Shown here piece after piece: positions 1 to 9,262 of a DNA stretch of 64,000 nt (positions within the stretch are counted from its first letter, which is position 1; each line of letters starts with the position of its first letter). A model generated the notes under the pieces. The model saw only the letters and a program-made list of their open reading frames with translations. It was not told where the DNA came from and ran no database searches. The DNA is from Agrobacterium tumefaciens (GTDB taxonomy: Bacteria > Pseudomonadota > Alphaproteobacteria > Rhizobiales > Rhizobiaceae). The position numbers and the translations under genes were made by a program. Where the stretch lies: assembly GCA_025560025.1 (NCBI GenBank), contig CP048485.1:496001-560000 (forward strand), given 5' to 3'.

Positions 1-1
1 G

Positions 2-751
2 CCGCTGGTCTCGGTCTTCTTCGAAGCCTTCCGCAAGGGTGCGGAAAGCTTCTGGGAGGCGATTGTCGAGCCGGATGCACTCTCCGCCATTCGCCTGACG
101 CTGCTCGTCGCCGCCATTTCGGTGCCGCTCAACCTGGTCTTCGGGGTGATGGCCGCCTGGGCGATTGCGAAGTTTGAGTTCAAGGGCAAGGCGTTCCTGA
201 TCACGCTCATCGACCTGCCGTTTTCGATCTCGCCGGTCATATCAGGTCTGGTCTATGTCATCCTGTTCTCATCCCACAGCGTGCTCGGGCCATGGCTGAA
301 GAGCTACGGCATCGAGATCCTCTTCGCCGTGCCGGGCATCGTGCTCGCTACCATCTTTGTCACCTTTCCTTTTGTCGCGCGCGAACTGATCCCGCTGATG
401 CAGGATCAGGGCAATGGCGACGAGGAGGCGGCGATTTCGCTTGGTGCTTCGGGCTGGCAGACCTTCTGGTATGTCACGCTGCCCAACATCAAATGGGGCC
501 TGCTTTACGGCGTGCTGCTCTGCAACGCCCGCGCCATGGGCGAGTTCGGTGCCGTCTCGGTGGTCTCGGGCCATATTCGCGGCGAGACCAACACCATGCC
601 GCTGCATGTCGAGATACTCTATAATGAGTACAATATCGGCGCAGCCTTTGCCGTGGCGACGCTGCTCGCCGGTCTGGCGCTGGTGACGCTCGTTCTCAAA
701 ACCATTCTCGAAATACGCTTTGGCGCGGGCAACGCAGCCGGCAAGCATTGA
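2..751 (+). CDS. cysW: Sulfate/thiosulfate ABC transporter permease CysW (5' end outside window)
   Basis: Inner-membrane permease subunit of the sulfate/thiosulfate importer, working with CysT, CysA and a periplasmic binding protein. The reading frame is open from the first codon of the window, so only the last 249 residues are visible and the true start lies upstream. Several hydrophobic helices are visible. The cytoplasmic EAA loop ([15 protein letters not shown], about nt 424-470) is the contact site for the ATPase. The next gene is the matching ATPase cysA, 11 nt after the stop, so the two are cotranscribed. The family name rests on the EAA loop, the MGEFG stretch typical of CysW and the cysA neighbour. 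Confidence 0.93.
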   Translation, partial: PLVSVFFEAFRKGAESFWEAIVEPDALSAIRLTLLVAAISVPLNLVFGVMAAWAIAKFEFKGKAFLITLIDLPFSISPVISGLVYVILFSSHSVLGPWLKSYGIEILFAVPGIVLATIFVTFPFVARELIPLMQDQGNGDEEAAISLGASGWQTFWYVTLPNIKWGLLYGVLLCNARAMGEFGAVSVVSGHIRGETNTMPLHVEILYNEYNIGAAFAVATLLAGLALVTLVLKTILEIRFGAGNAAGKH

Positions 752-762
752 AAGGCATCTTC

Positions 763-1803
763 ATGGAAGTGAAAGTTTCCGGCATCACCAAGCAGTTCGA
801 TCGCTTTCCGGCGCTGAACGATGTGTCGCTCGACATTCGTTCCGGCGAGCTGATCGCGCTGCTCGGTCCTTCCGGTTCCGGCAAGACGACGCTTCTGCGT
901 CTCATTGCCGGTCTCGAGCAGCCGACGACCGGCCAGATTTTCTTCGGCAACGAGGATGCCTCGCACCGCACGGTGCAGGAGCGCAATGTCGGTTTTGTGT
1001 TCCAGCATTACGCCCTGTTCCGCCACATGACGGTGGCCGACAATATCGCTTTCGGCCTCAAGGTGCGGCCCTCGGCCAAGCGTCCGCCCAAGGCGGAAAT
1101 CCGCAGACGGGTTTCCGAACTGCTCGACATGGTGCACCTCTCCGGGCTTGAGAAGCGTTACCCCTCGCAGCTTTCCGGCGGCCAGCGTCAGCGCGTGGCG
1201 CTTGCCCGCGCCGTCGCCATCGAACCGAAGGTGCTGCTCCTCGATGAGCCCTTCGGCGCGCTTGACGCCAAGGTGCGCAAGGAGCTGCGCCGCTGGCTGC
1301 GCGAATTCCACGACCGCACCGGCCATACCACCGTCTTCGTCACCCACGATCAGGAAGAGGCGCTGGAACTGGCCGACCGCGTCGTCGTCATGAGCCAGGG
1401 CAAGATCGAACAGGTCGGCACGGCTGACGATGTCTACGACACGCCCAACTCCCCCTTCGTTTTCTCCTTCATTGGCGAATCCTCCAGCCTGCCGGTGACG
1501 ATCCGCGACGGCCACGTGCTGTTCCAGGGCGAAAGCATCGGCATCGATGAGAGCGGCTCTGGCGAGGGCGAGCTTTTCTTCCGCCCGGAAGATGTGGTGC
1601 TGACTGGGGAGAAGGACGCGCTTTACGGCAAGGTCACCACCTGTCGCCGCCTCGCGGGCACCCGCATCGCCGAAATCGACATCGCCAATAACGGCCATGA
1701 GCCCTATCACCTCGAAATCGAAGTGCCGCTCAACGCCGCCGTGGCGGTGGGGGCGGAGCTGCGCTTCCGGCCGACACGGTGGAAGGTGTTTGGGAAGAAA
1801 TAG
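763..1803 (+). CDS. cysA: Sulfate/thiosulfate ABC transporter ATP-binding protein CysA
   Basis: ATPase that drives sulfate/thiosulfate import. The 346-residue product has Walker [10 protein letters not shown] (res. 35-43), the Q-loop FVFQHYALF (78-86), signature LSGGQRQ (137-143), Walker B LLLDEPF (158-164) and the His switch [12 protein letters not shown]-terminal extension of about 110 residues corresponds to the TOBE-type regulatory region of CysA. The ATG at 763 is chosen because GAAAGG lies 7 nt upstream. A TTG at 748, overlapping the cysW stop, would add five residues but has no better ribosome site. It is the last gene of the cys operon; no clear terminator follows, only intergenic repeats. 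Confidence 0.95.
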   Translation: MEVKVSGITKQFDRFPALNDVSLDIRSGELIALLGPSGSGKTTLLRLIAGLEQPTTGQIFFGNEDASHRTVQERNVGFVFQHYALFRHMTVADNIAFGLKVRPSAKRPPKAEIRRRVSELLDMVHLSGLEKRYPSQLSGGQRQRVALARAVAIEPKVLLLDEPFGALDAKVRKELRRWLREFHDRTGHTTVFVTHDQEEALELADRVVVMSQGKIEQVGTADDVYDTPNSPFVFSFIGESSSLPVTIRDGHVLFQGESIGIDESGSGEGELFFRPEDVVLTGEKDALYGKVTTCRRLAGTRIAEIDIANNGHEPYHLEIEVPLNAAVAVGAELRFRPTRWKVFGKK

Positions 1804-1873
1804 GGGTGAGGTGACCGCAGTTGACGGTCGATGACTTGTCGCTCTTTAACGCGCGTCACGTTTAATCTGATTC

Positions 1874-2119
1874 CACAGTAGACCACAGTTGAAATCATCG
1901 AGTGTGCTGCGCGTCGTTACCCCCCTCTGTCCTGCCGGACATCTCCCCCTCAAGGGGGGAGATCGTTCCGTGGCGAGGTCTCGCACCTCTCGACGGTCGA
2001 GGATGAAGTGGCGAGAAAGCCTCTTGTCGATCTCCCCCCTTGAGGGGGAGATGTCCGGCAGGGCAGAGGGGGGTAACGACACCCAGCACCGTCGACGATT
2101 TCAACTGTGGTGTACTGTG
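1874..2119. repeat. Foldback (long inverted-repeat) element, copy 1
   Basis: Left arm 1874-1965 and right arm 2028-2119 are about 92 nt each and near-perfect reverse complements, separated by a 62-nt centre. The inner part of each arm (CCGGACATCTCCCCCTCAAG and its complement) is shared with a second element at 9081-9262. The outer part (around CCACAGTTGAAATC) is not shared with that copy. The gap from the cysA stop to the minigene at 2447 is about 640 nt and holds this element and the mosaic repeat at 2149; the only longer reading frames there are repeat-derived. Nothing suggests a transposase. Confidence 0.85.
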
Positions 2120-2148
2120 ATCTCCTTCATGCGACGCGCTTCAATTTT

Positions 2149-2263
2149 CCGTCATACCTGCCCCGATCCGGTATCCAGCCAGCCCAAGTCCTTGGGCTGA
2201 AAGGAGTCCTCTCGTCGCGCAGACGCGCGCCTGCTGGATGCCGGGTCAAGCCCGGCATGACGG
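2149..2263. repeat. Intergenic mosaic palindromic repeat, family A, copy 1
   Basis: About 115 bp bounded by CCGTCAT and ATGACGG. It contains an internal hairpin AGCCCAAGTCCTTGGGCT, a CGCGCAGACGCGCG core and a terminal hairpin CCGGGTCAAGCCCGG. The same modules recur at 15633, 18846, 35255, 39923, 48737 and 62810, always between genes. Confidence 0.85.
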
Positions 2264-2361
2264 AAGAGACGTGTCACGAGTAGCATCGAGTATCGAGCTT
2301 GCCGCACTGGCATTCGAGGCACAGATTTCCCCAATAGTCGAAGTAATAAGCAAAAACGGAA

Positions 2362-2383
2362 AAGGGCCGCCGAAGCGACCCTT
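2362..2383 (-). terminator. Rho-independent terminator of the 24-codon minigene
   Basis: On the minus strand the RNA reads AAGGGUCGC-UUCG-GCGGCCCUU, a 9-bp stem capped by a C(UUCG)G tetraloop and followed by TTCCGTTTTTGC. One stem pair is G-U in the minus-strand RNA but would be an A-C mismatch in plus-strand RNA, which indicates transcription on the minus strand. Confidence 0.8.
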
Positions 2384-2446
2384 CCATGAGTTTGGTCCTG
2401 TTTACAGACCCGGGACTGTTTCTCAACGTTCCGAAGGCTAGAGGTT

Positions 2447-2521
2447 TTACGCCGAGGGTTGCCCCGTCGAAAACACACCCTTTCCATTGCCTGCACCAGA
2501 GACCGAAATCTCACTAGACAT
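2447..2521 (-). CDS. 24-residue peptide minigene with its own terminator (unknown function)
   Basis: An ATG-to-TAA frame of 24 codons (MSSEISVSGAGN... ending GQPSA) lies in the only part of this intergenic region without repeats. It is preceded by AGGAGGTGATCC, a full match to the anti-Shine-Dalgarno, with 7 nt between GGAGG and ATG. A strong terminator (2362-2383) follows about 64 nt after the stop. The peptide is Gly/Ser-rich, without membrane segment or cysteines. No gene follows on the same strand, so it is not an obvious leader. It could be a small protein, or a small RNA whose ribosome site holds a ribosome. I do not recognise a family. Confidence 0.55.
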   Translation of the reverse strand: MSSEISVSGAGNGKGVFSTGQPSA

Positions 2522-2522
2522 T

Positions 2523-2534
2523 GGATCACCTCCT
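2523..2534 (-). promoter_or_regulatory. Extended perfect Shine-Dalgarno of the 24-codon minigene
   Basis: The minus strand reads AGGAGGTGATCC, twelve bases complementary to the conserved 3' end of 16S rRNA. Ordinary genes in this window use 4-6 base matches. The site decides the start at 2521. A weak promoter candidate (TTGCAT, 16 nt, TACCTT) lies just upstream on the same strand, around 2546-2573. Confidence 0.7.
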
Positions 2535-2616
2535 TCCGATACGTTGAACATAACTAGAAGGTAGTACGATTCGTCAGTAATGCAAGAGGGATTACTTCCA
2601 GGGGACGCGCCGGGCG

Positions 2617-3630
2617 TCACGACACCCGCATCACGATCTTGCCGATATGATTGCTGCTTTCCATCAGCCGGTGCGCTTCCACGACCTCATCCATCGTGAA
2701 GACCCGGTTGATGACCGGTGCCAGCTGACCGCTTTCGATGAGCGGCCAGACCTCTGCGACAAGGTCGTCGCGGATGGCGCGTTTTTCGTCGGCCGTGCGG
2801 GGGCGCATGGTGGAGCCGGTGACGGTGAGGCGCTTGACCATGATGGGGGTGAGGTTGACCTTCTCGGCCACGGCGCCGCCCAGGAAGGCGATGATGGACA
2901 GGCAGCCGTCCTTGGCGAGTGCCGAAAGGTTCTTTTCGAAATAGGCCGCACCGATCATGTCGAGAACGACATCGACGCCCTTGCCGTCGGTTTCAGCCTT
3001 GATGACGGCGGCGAAATCTTCCTCACGATAGTTGATCGCCCGTTTGGCGCCGAGCTTCACGCAGGCTTCGCATTTTTCCGTCGAGCCCGCCGTGGCATAG
3101 ACTTCCGCGCCGAAGGCTTTGGCAAGCTGGATCGCCGTTGTGCCGATGCCGCTGGTGCCGCCATGGATGAGGACGCTTTCCCCTTCGGTGAGGCCCGCCA
3201 TCTGGAAGAGATTGGCCCAGACGGTGAAGAAGGTTTCCGGCAAAGCCGCCGCTTTGACGGCGTCGTAGCCCTTGGGGAAGGGCAGGGCCTGCCCGGCCGG
3301 CACGGTGCAATATTGCGCATAACCGCCGCCATTGGCGAGCGCGCAGACCTTGTCGCCCACCTTGAATTCGGTAACGCCTTCACCCAGCACAACCACCTCG
3401 CCGGCGATTTCAAGGCCGAGGATCGGGCTTGCATCCTTCGGCGGCGGATAGATGCCCTGCCGCTGCGCGACATCCGGCCGGTTGACGCCCGCCGCCTCGA
3501 CCTTCACCAGAACCTCGCCTTTCGCGGGCTTGGGCAAAGGCGCATGCGAAAGGCGCATCACCTCCGGGCCGCCATGGGAGGGAAGGTCGATGAAGCGCAT
3601 TTTTTCGGGCAGGGTCGTCGTGTCGGGCAT
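2617..3630 (-). CDS. NAD(P)H:quinone oxidoreductase, PIG3-like zinc-independent MDR family
   Basis: Medium-chain dehydrogenase/reductase of the quinone oxidoreductase type (337 residues), expected to reduce quinones or enones with NADPH in the cytoplasm. Visible features are the N-terminal GroES-like part ([20 protein letters not shown]), the Rossmann segment [21 protein letters not shown], and the C-terminal [19 protein letters not shown] typical of PIG3/QOR. No catalytic zinc ligands are seen, as usual for this branch. The ATG at 3630 has GAGGAG 12 nt upstream; the longer upstream reading has no ribosome site and runs towards the next gene, and an internal ATG at 3600 lacks a ribosome site. 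It follows the EAL/GGDEF gene on the same strand by 88 nt. Confidence 0.85.
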   Translation of the reverse strand: MPDTTTLPEKMRFIDLPSHGGPEVMRLSHAPLPKPAKGEVLVKVEAAGVNRPDVAQRQGIYPPPKDASPILGLEIAGEVVVLGEGVTEFKVGDKVCALANGGGYAQYCTVPAGQALPFPKGYDAVKAAALPETFFTVWANLFQMAGLTEGESVLIHGGTSGIGTTAIQLAKAFGAEVYATAGSTEKCEACVKLGAKRAINYREEDFAAVIKAETDGKGVDVVLDMIGAAYFEKNLSALAKDGCLSIIAFLGGAVAEKVNLTPIMVKRLTVTGSTMRPRTADEKRAIRDDLVAEVWPLIESGQLAPVINRVFTMDEVVEAHRLMESSNHIGKIVMRVS

Positions 3631-3718
3631 GGCCAGGGGCAACTCCTCACTTGTCGGCGTCGCCTGAAGATGTAGGTCAGATGCGCCGCTTAGGGAAGAA
3701 GTCCCTTTGTCACGAGTG

Positions 3719-5521
3719 TCATTTTGTCTCGCCGAATACCCTGATGACGAGGCCGCTGTCATTTTCCTTCGCAGCCGCCTTGATACCGGCGATCTCGCCG
3801 CCGATGCGCTCAGGATTGGCAATGATCAGCCCCTTCGGCAGAGTGAGAACGCCGATTGAGCAGCGCAACAGCGCGAAGTCCCGCTCGTTGCCGTGGCGGT
3901 CCTGGCCCTTCATGCAGCCGGCGGCGCGGTCTTCATCCGAATAGAGCTCGGCGACATCGACGTGAAAATCGCTGAGCAGCCTCTCGAGAATTTCCGTCAG
4001 TTCCTCCACCGTCCAGTCGCGCACGCCGATGAAGAAGTCGTCGCCGCCAATATGTCCGAGAAAGCAGTCGCCGGCGAAGAAATAGCGTCGCATCAGGGCC
4101 GAAAACAGCGTGATGGCGTGGTCGCCGGCGTTGAAACCATATTTGTCGTTGAAGGGTTTGAAATTGTCGAAGTCGCAATAACAGAAGAAGCGCGCCTCGT
4201 CGCCATCGCTGCAGCTGTCGGTAATGAAGCCGCCAATGGCACGGTTGCCGGGCAGCGCCGTCAGCGGGTTCTGGTCCTGCGCCATTTTCAGCTGTTTTTC
4301 ATTGATGACCTTGATGAGCGAAGCCGCCGAGACGATGCCGGCGTAACGCATGTTTTCGGTGAGGATGATGCAGGCGCTGCCACCCATGCTGGCGAACATG
4401 TTCATCAGCTGGTCGGCGTCGGCATCGAGACCCACTATGGGCGCGGGGTCGACGAAGTGGGATATGGTGCGCTCATAGATCTTGTTCTTGAGCAGGTCGC
4501 GGCCGAAGGGCCGGTAGATATATTCCTTGAGGTGGTATTCGTTGATGACGCCGCGCGGTTCGCCATTGGCGTTGAGCACGGGGAAGAAAGCCTGCTGCGG
4601 GTTTCGGCGGAACAGTTCGAAGACATTGTCGACGCTGTCATGTTCGAAGACGGTGGGAAGCCGCTCGATTTCCCGGCGAATGAGGATTTCGTCGAGCGTC
4701 TGGCTGCTGCGCCGCGTCACGCCGATGCGGTTGAGGTGCGGAAAGCTTTCGGGAAGTTCGCTGGTGAAGACCGTGGGCCTGGCGATCAGCCAGCCCTGCA
4801 CCAGATCGACGCCGAATTCACGGCAGGTCAGAAATTCCGCTTCCGTTTCGATGCCTTCGGCAATGACCCGGACGCCGAGAACATGGGCGATGTTGACGAT
4901 GTTGCGGACGAGATGCTGCTTGCGGGGAAGATGGTCGACGCCGTGGATGAAATGCCGGTCGATCTTCAGGTAGTCCAGCGGAAAATCGCAGAGCAGCTTC
5001 ATCTCGCCGTGACCGGCGCCGAAATCGTCGATCGCCAGCTTGAAGCCTTCCTTGCGCATGCGGGCAATCAGCGCCGTGAATTCCGGCACGCTGGTATTGT
5101 CGAAACGTTCGGAAAGCTCGAAACAGATGGAGGAGGCCGGAATGCCCGCCCGCGCCAGATGACCGACGAGCTTGTCGAGAATGGCGTCGCCATGCGGGAT
5201 CAGCCGCACATCCAGATTGAGGAAGAGGGTGGTAGAGGAAAAATCGGGCAGGGTGGAGAATTTTGCCAGCGCCCGGCTTGCCAGCATCTGCTCGAAAGCC
5301 TTCAGCTCGCCATCCGCAGCAGCCTGGTCGAGAAGCGCCAGCGGATTGGAAAAACCCAGCCGGTCATGGCCACGCATCAGCGATTCATAACCGAAGATCG
5401 TGCCTGTCGTTGCCTCGACAATGGGCTGAAACGCGGTTTCAAGCACAAGCTTCGCCATTGGAAACATCTGCCCGGAGGCAAACCGCCTTATGACATCGTT
5501 TTCCACCGTGACGGCCTGCAT
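3719..5521 (-). CDS. EAL-CBS-GGDEF cyclic-di-GMP protein
   Basis: A 600-residue soluble protein with an unusual order: EAL phosphodiesterase domain first (about res. 20-255), then a CBS-like pair (about 270-400), then a GGDEF domain (about 420-590). EAL signatures are nearly complete: FGYESLMRG (ESL in place of EAL), [37 protein letters not shown] and VQGW. This suggests active c-di-GMP hydrolysis. The GGDEF motif is GGDDF, a variant found in both active and inactive cyclases. ATG 5521 has GGAG 8 nt upstream, which excludes a longer N-terminus. No transmembrane segment is seen, so the CBS pair may be the ligand input. Monocistronic or loosely linked to the downstream oxidoreductase. Confidence 0.88.
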   Translation of the reverse strand: MQAVTVENDVIRRFASGQMFPMAKLVLETAFQPIVEATTGTIFGYESLMRGHDRLGFSNPLALLDQAAADGELKAFEQMLASRALAKFSTLPDFSSTTLFLNLDVRLIPHGDAILDKLVGHLARAGIPASSICFELSERFDNTSVPEFTALIARMRKEGFKLAIDDFGAGHGEMKLLCDFPLDYLKIDRHFIHGVDHLPRKQHLVRNIVNIAHVLGVRVIAEGIETEAEFLTCREFGVDLVQGWLIARPTVFTSELPESFPHLNRIGVTRRSSQTLDEILIRREIERLPTVFEHDSVDNVFELFRRNPQQAFFPVLNANGEPRGVINEYHLKEYIYRPFGRDLLKNKIYERTISHFVDPAPIVGLDADADQLMNMFASMGGSACIILTENMRYAGIVSAASLIKVINEKQLKMAQDQNPLTALPGNRAIGGFITDSCSDGDEARFFCYCDFDNFKPFNDKYGFNAGDHAITLFSALMRRYFFAGDCFLGHIGGDDFFIGVRDWTVEELTEILERLLSDFHVDVAELYSDEDRAAGCMKGQDRHGNERDFALLRCSIGVLTLPKGLIIANPERIGGEIAGIKAAAKENDSGLVIRVFGETK

Positions 5522-5699
5522 TCCTGTTTCTCCGCTCTTGCCGGTCCCGTTGCTGGCATGCGCGTGGAATACCCACACAGGACCCGTCTCTTTTGCGGCA
5601 ACAATTGCAGATTACAGGTCAACAAAAGCTTTCACGACTGTGAAGCTTTGATGAACGTTTTGTAACGGCCCCTATATCGAAGAGGGGGCGCACCAAGCC

Positions 5700-5936
5700 T
5701 TAGGCCCGGCGCGCATGACCCGTGTGAGCGGCGTAAAGCTCCGCAACATTCATGCGCTCGCGGTCCGCCTCGACAGGTTCTGCCGGCTTGGTGCCGACGC
5801 CGTGTTCGGCAGAGGCCGCCCATAGTCTCAGCGCGGCCCTGACGACCTCGCTGCCGGATGCGTAAGCGCCGCAATTCACGGCCTCCCGCATTCTTGCTGC
5901 CTGTTCCGGGGAAATCGATACTGTCACCATTGGCAT
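5700..5936 (-). CDS. ParD-like ribbon-helix-helix antitoxin, no toxin gene adjacent
   Basis: A 78-residue protein with a short beta strand (MVTVSISPEQ) followed by two helices with the pattern GAYASGSEVVRAALRLW, typical of ParD/CopG-type antitoxins that dimerise through the strand and bind their own operator. The C-terminal tail (VEADRERMNVAELYAAHTGH) would normally wrap the ParE toxin. ATG 5936 has GGGAG 8 nt upstream. Downstream, 5522-5699 carries no ParE-like frame, and the next gene is the EAL protein. It therefore looks like an orphan antitoxin, left after loss of the toxin or working as a free regulator. Confidence 0.75.
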   Translation of the reverse strand: MPMVTVSISPEQAARMREAVNCGAYASGSEVVRAALRLWAASAEHGVGTKPAEPVEADRERMNVAELYAAHTGHARRA

Positions 5937-6189
5937 GATATCACTCCCTTTTTCAATGACCGCCATAAGCAACCCGATAGATGTCCGCTGTGCGGACGGG
6001 GCGATGGCAATCTTTTGCGGGCGGTCGTTTTTTGAGGTTTTCGTCTGGACGCCGCTTCCAGCGAAATTGGTATCATCGTCTATCTTACCACGAAACGCGT
6101 TCCATACCCAATTTGCAGTATATAAGGGTTTAGTTTTTCCATGACGGGCGTCTGCTTGATATGAGGTCACAGACGCGCCGCAAACGCCC

Positions 6190-6738
6190 TCATGACCGCA
6201 TGGCCATGGCGAGCGCGATCATCGCAAAGCCCTGCATGATAAGGTCTATCGCCAGGAACAGGCCAAGGACCCAAAGGCTGTTCACCGGCCAGCCGGCGGC
6301 GATCACCAGGCCCGCAAGTGCCGTCACCGCACCCGCCACGGTAACCCAGCCCCAGCCCGTTGCCGGTTTCAGCCGGAAGCCGACGACGAGGCGGAAGATG
6401 CCGGCGACAATAAGCGATACCGCCATCAACAATGTCAGCACGGCCGCGGTCAGATCAGGGTTTTGAAAGGCGATGACACCGGCAATGGCATAAAGCAGGC
6501 CGCTCAGTGTCCAGAACAGTGCACTTTCCCATCCTTTCACCTGAAAGGCATGGAAAAGCTGCAAAATGCCGCCCATCAGCATCATGACCCCGACATAAAA
6601 TACGGAGGCGACGGTGGCGACGAGAAGATTGCCGAGCGCAATGACCCCAAAGGCCAGAAGAACGAGGCCAAGGGCCAGAAACCAACCCCACTTCGCTCTG
6701 AGGGGTGAAAATCCAGGCGCATTGAGACTGTGTGTCAT
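6190..6738 (-). CDS. HdeD-family integral membrane protein (DUF308)
   Basis: A 182-residue protein with about six hydrophobic helices, starting at WGWFLALGLVLLAFGVIALG and ending with an LGLFLAIDLIMQGFAMIAL segment. The repeated short-helix pattern and length match the HdeD/DUF308 family, linked in enterobacteria to acid resistance; the molecular activity is unknown. ATG 6738 has GGAG 8 nt upstream. It is divergent from betI, but its start is more than 200 nt away from betI. About 250 nt between this gene and parD (5937-6189) hold no further feature that I can support. Confidence 0.8.
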   Translation of the reverse strand: MTHSLNAPGFSPLRAKWGWFLALGLVLLAFGVIALGNLLVATVASVFYVGVMMLMGGILQLFHAFQVKGWESALFWTLSGLLYAIAGVIAFQNPDLTAAVLTLLMAVSLIVAGIFRLVVGFRLKPATGWGWVTVAGAVTALAGLVIAAGWPVNSLWVLGLFLAIDLIMQGFAMIALAMAMRS

Positions 6739-6912
6739 CTCGCTGTCTCCATGAATGGTCGCGGTAAAGCTATCACGATTGCAGCATAGCGCAACGAGAA
6801 TGCCGAAGATTTGATCCAGATCATGAAGCGCACGCAGCGGCAAAACCGTCTGCGCCTCAGTCTTTCCGCCCGGCAGCACATCCGCGACATGAAATGGCGC
6901 ATTTTTTATTGA

Positions 6913-6928
6913 TTGATTGATCAATCAA
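6913..6928 (+). promoter_or_regulatory. BetI operator (perfect 16-bp palindrome)
   Basis: TTGATTGATCAATCAA is a perfect palindrome 31 nt before the betI start. It fits the TTGA...TCAA half-sites of choline-responsive BetI operators. It probably gives autoregulation of betI and control of betB/betA, relieved by choline. Confidence 0.8.
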
Positions 6929-6959
6929 GAATATTTTGCCCGCCATCAAGGAGACACTT

Positions 6960-7580
6960 ATGCCCAAGATCGGAATGGAGCCTTTGCGCCGGAAGGCGCT
7001 TGTGGATGCGGCACTGCGCACCATAGGCCACCATGGTTCGCTGAATGTGACAATGTCTGACATCGCCCGGGAAGCGGGCGTGTCGGCCGCCCTTGCGCAT
7101 CATTATTTCGGCAGCAAGCAGCAGCTTCTTCTCGAAACCATCCGCAGCCTGCTGCGTGACCTGCGGCGCGATGCGGTCGCGGCGCTGACCCGTGCTTCCG
7201 GTCCGCGCGCAAGGCTGAGCGCCATCGTCCATGTCTCCTTCCAGAGCGACCAGTTCACACCGGAGACGGTGGCGGCATGGCTTGCCTTTTATGTCGAGGC
7301 GCAGCGTTCGGAAGAAACCCGCCGCCTGCTCGTGCTCTATTCGCGCCGTCTCAGGTCAAACCTCATGGCGAGCCTCAACCGGCTCTGCCCGCCAGACGAT
7401 GCCGCACGCATCGCGGAAGGCGCGGCCGCCCTGATCGACGGACTTTATATTCGCCATAGCCTGCGCTCAGCGCCACTCGGCCTTGCCTCCGCACCGGCGC
7501 TTGTCGAGGATTACTTCGACATGCAGCTCAAATCTTTTCCCGATGGACAGCGCCCAAAGCCGTCCATCCGTGTTCTTTAA
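6960..7580 (+). CDS. betI: Transcriptional repressor BetI (TetR family)
   Basis: TetR-type repressor of the choline-to-betaine pathway, 206 residues, matching BetI length. The N-terminus MPKIGMEPLRRKALVDAA and the HTH VTMSDIAREAGVSAALAHHY (about res. 28-48) are diagnostic for BetI. The ATG at 6960 has AAGGAG in the right place; an earlier in-frame start at 6936 has none. A perfect palindrome lies 31 nt upstream. The gene is followed by betB after 12 nt, so repressor and enzyme are cotranscribed. The choline sulfatase gene betC, often present in this operon in rhizobia, is absent here. Confidence 0.95.
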   Translation: MPKIGMEPLRRKALVDAALRTIGHHGSLNVTMSDIAREAGVSAALAHHYFGSKQQLLLETIRSLLRDLRRDAVAALTRASGPRARLSAIVHVSFQSDQFTPETVAAWLAFYVEAQRSEETRRLLVLYSRRLRSNLMASLNRLCPPDDAARIAEGAAALIDGLYIRHSLRSAPLGLASAPALVEDYFDMQLKSFPDGQRPKPSIRVL

Positions 7581-7592
7581 GGAGACTTCGAC

Positions 7593-9074
7593 ATGACCAT
7601 CGCGACGCCGCTGAAGGCGCAGCCGAAAGCCTCGCATTTCATCGACGGGGATTATGTCGAAGACACGGCCGGTACGCCGTTCGAAAGCATCTTTCCGGCC
7701 ACCGGCGAGGTGATCGCGAGGCTGCATGCGGCAACGCCTGCCATCGTCGAGCGCGCCATCGCCTCCGCTAAACGTGCGCAGAAGGAATGGGCGGCGATGA
7801 GCCCAATGGCCCGCGGCCGCATCCTCAAACGCGCCGCCGATATCATGCGCGAGCGCAACGATGCGCTTTCGACGCTGGAGACGCTGGATACCGGCAAGCC
7901 CATTCAGGAAACCATCGTCGCCGACCCGACCTCCGGCGCGGATGCCTTCGAATTTTTCGGCGGTATCGCACCTTCCGCGCTGAACGGCGATTACATCCCC
8001 CTCGGTGGCGATTTCGCCTATACCAAGCGCGTGCCGCTCGGCGTCTGCGTCGGTATCGGCGCGTGGAATTATCCGCAGCAGATCGCCTGCTGGAAGGCGG
8101 CGCCCGCGCTGGTCGCCGGCAATGCCATGGTCTTCAAGCCCTCGGAAAATACCCCGCTCGGCGCCTTGAAGATCGCCGAAATCCTCATCGAAGCCGGCCT
8201 GCCCAAGGGCCTGTTCAACGTCATTCAGGGTGATCGCGATACCGGGCCGCTGCTCGTCAACCACCCGGATGTGGCGAAGGTCTCGCTTACCGGCTCAGTC
8301 CCGACCGGCCGCAAGGTGGCCGCTGCCGCTGCCGGGCATCTGAAGCACGTTACCATGGAACTCGGCGGCAAGTCGCCGCTGATCGTCTTCGACGACGCCG
8401 ATATCGAAAGCGCTGTCGGCGGGGCCATGCTTGGCAACTTCTATTCCTCCGGCCAGGTCTGCTCCAACGGCACCCGCGTCTTTGTGCAGAAAAAGGCGAA
8501 GGAGCGTTTCCTCGACAATCTGAAGCGCCGCACCGAGTCGATGATCCTCGGCGATCCCCTCGACTACGCCACCCATCTCGGCCCGCTGGTCTCCAAGGCC
8601 CAGCAGGAGAAGGTCCTTTCCTATATCGAAAAGGGCAAGGCAGAGGGCGCGACGCTCATCACCGGCGGCGGCATTCCCAACAATGTGGCGGGCGAGGGCG
8701 CTTATGTGCGGCCGACCGTCTTCGCCGATGTGACCGACGACATGACCATCGCCCGCGAAGAAATCTTCGGCCCGGTCATGTGCGTTCTGGATTTTGACGA
8801 TGAGGACGAGGTTCTCGCCCGCGCCAACGCCACCGAATTCGGTCTCGCCGGCGGCGTCTTCACCGCCGATCTCGCCCGCGCCCATCGCGTGGTCGACCGG
8901 CTGGAGGCGGGTACGCTTTGGATCAATACCTATAATCTCTGCCCGGTGGAAATCCCCTTCGGTGGCTCGAAACAATCCGGCTTCGGGCGGGAGAATTCGG
9001 CCGCCGCGCTGGAGCATTATAGCGAGCTGAAGACGGTTTATGTGAGCACGGGGAAGGTGGACGCGCCGTATTGA
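7593..9074 (+). CDS. betB: Betaine aldehyde dehydrogenase
   Basis: Oxidises betaine aldehyde to glycine betaine with NAD(P)+, the second step of choline oxidation, in the cytoplasm. The 493-residue product has the catalytic pair of aldehyde dehydrogenases: Glu256 in [16 protein letters not shown] and Cys290 in [14 protein letters not shown]. The cofactor-binding region [18 protein letters not shown] is also visible. AAGGAG stands 7-8 nt before the ATG. It is the second gene of the bet operon, 12 nt after betI. A 182-bp foldback element separates it from betA. Confidence 0.96.
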   Translation: MTIATPLKAQPKASHFIDGDYVEDTAGTPFESIFPATGEVIARLHAATPAIVERAIASAKRAQKEWAAMSPMARGRILKRAADIMRERNDALSTLETLDTGKPIQETIVADPTSGADAFEFFGGIAPSALNGDYIPLGGDFAYTKRVPLGVCVGIGAWNYPQQIACWKAAPALVAGNAMVFKPSENTPLGALKIAEILIEAGLPKGLFNVIQGDRDTGPLLVNHPDVAKVSLTGSVPTGRKVAAAAAGHLKHVTMELGGKSPLIVFDDADIESAVGGAMLGNFYSSGQVCSNGTRVFVQKKAKERFLDNLKRRTESMILGDPLDYATHLGPLVSKAQQEKVLSYIEKGKAEGATLITGGGIPNNVAGEGAYVRPTVFADVTDDMTIAREEIFGPVMCVLDFDDEDEVLARANATEFGLAGGVFTADLARAHRVVDRLEAGTLWINTYNLCPVEIPFGGSKQSGFGRENSAAALEHYSELKTVYVSTGKVDAPY

Positions 9075-9080
9075 GAGGCG

Positions 9081-9262
9081 GCGCCTGTGGCTTACCCCCC
9101 TCTGCCCTGCCGGACATCTCCCCCTCAAGGGGGGAGATCGGCAGGAGACGCTACCACCACTTCATTCGCAAATGTTGAGGTGGGCGAGACCCAACCACGA
9201 GTCGATCTCCCCCCTTGAGGGGGAGATGTCCGGCAGGACAGAGGGGGGTAAGCCACAGGCGC
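9081..9262. repeat. Foldback element, copy 2, inside the bet operon
   Basis: Arms of 60 nt (9081-9140 and 9203-9262) are complementary with a single mismatch, around a 62-nt centre. It starts 6 nt after the betB stop and ends 28 nt before the betA start. The inner arm matches the element at 1874-2119. The outermost 16 nt (GCGCCTGTGGCTTACC and its complement) are specific to this copy. In RNA it would form a very long hairpin between betB and betA. Confidence 0.88.

Noticed and set aside
2152..2529. A 125-codon minus-strand frame starting at GTG in the same region
   Set aside because: It runs through the family A repeat and the terminator hairpin; the 24-codon frame has the properly spaced ribosome site and a stop before the terminator.
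2523..2536. A fragment of the 16S rRNA 3' end (plus strand GGATCACCTCCTT)
   Set aside because: Only the anti-SD part matches, no other rRNA sequence is nearby, and on the minus strand it is correctly spaced before an ATG, so it is a Shine-Dalgarno.
3893..5665. A 590-codon plus-strand frame opposite the EAL-CBS-GGDEF gene
   Set aside because: Codon-position bias of the true gene keeps the opposite frame open; product low-complexity and without recognisable domains.
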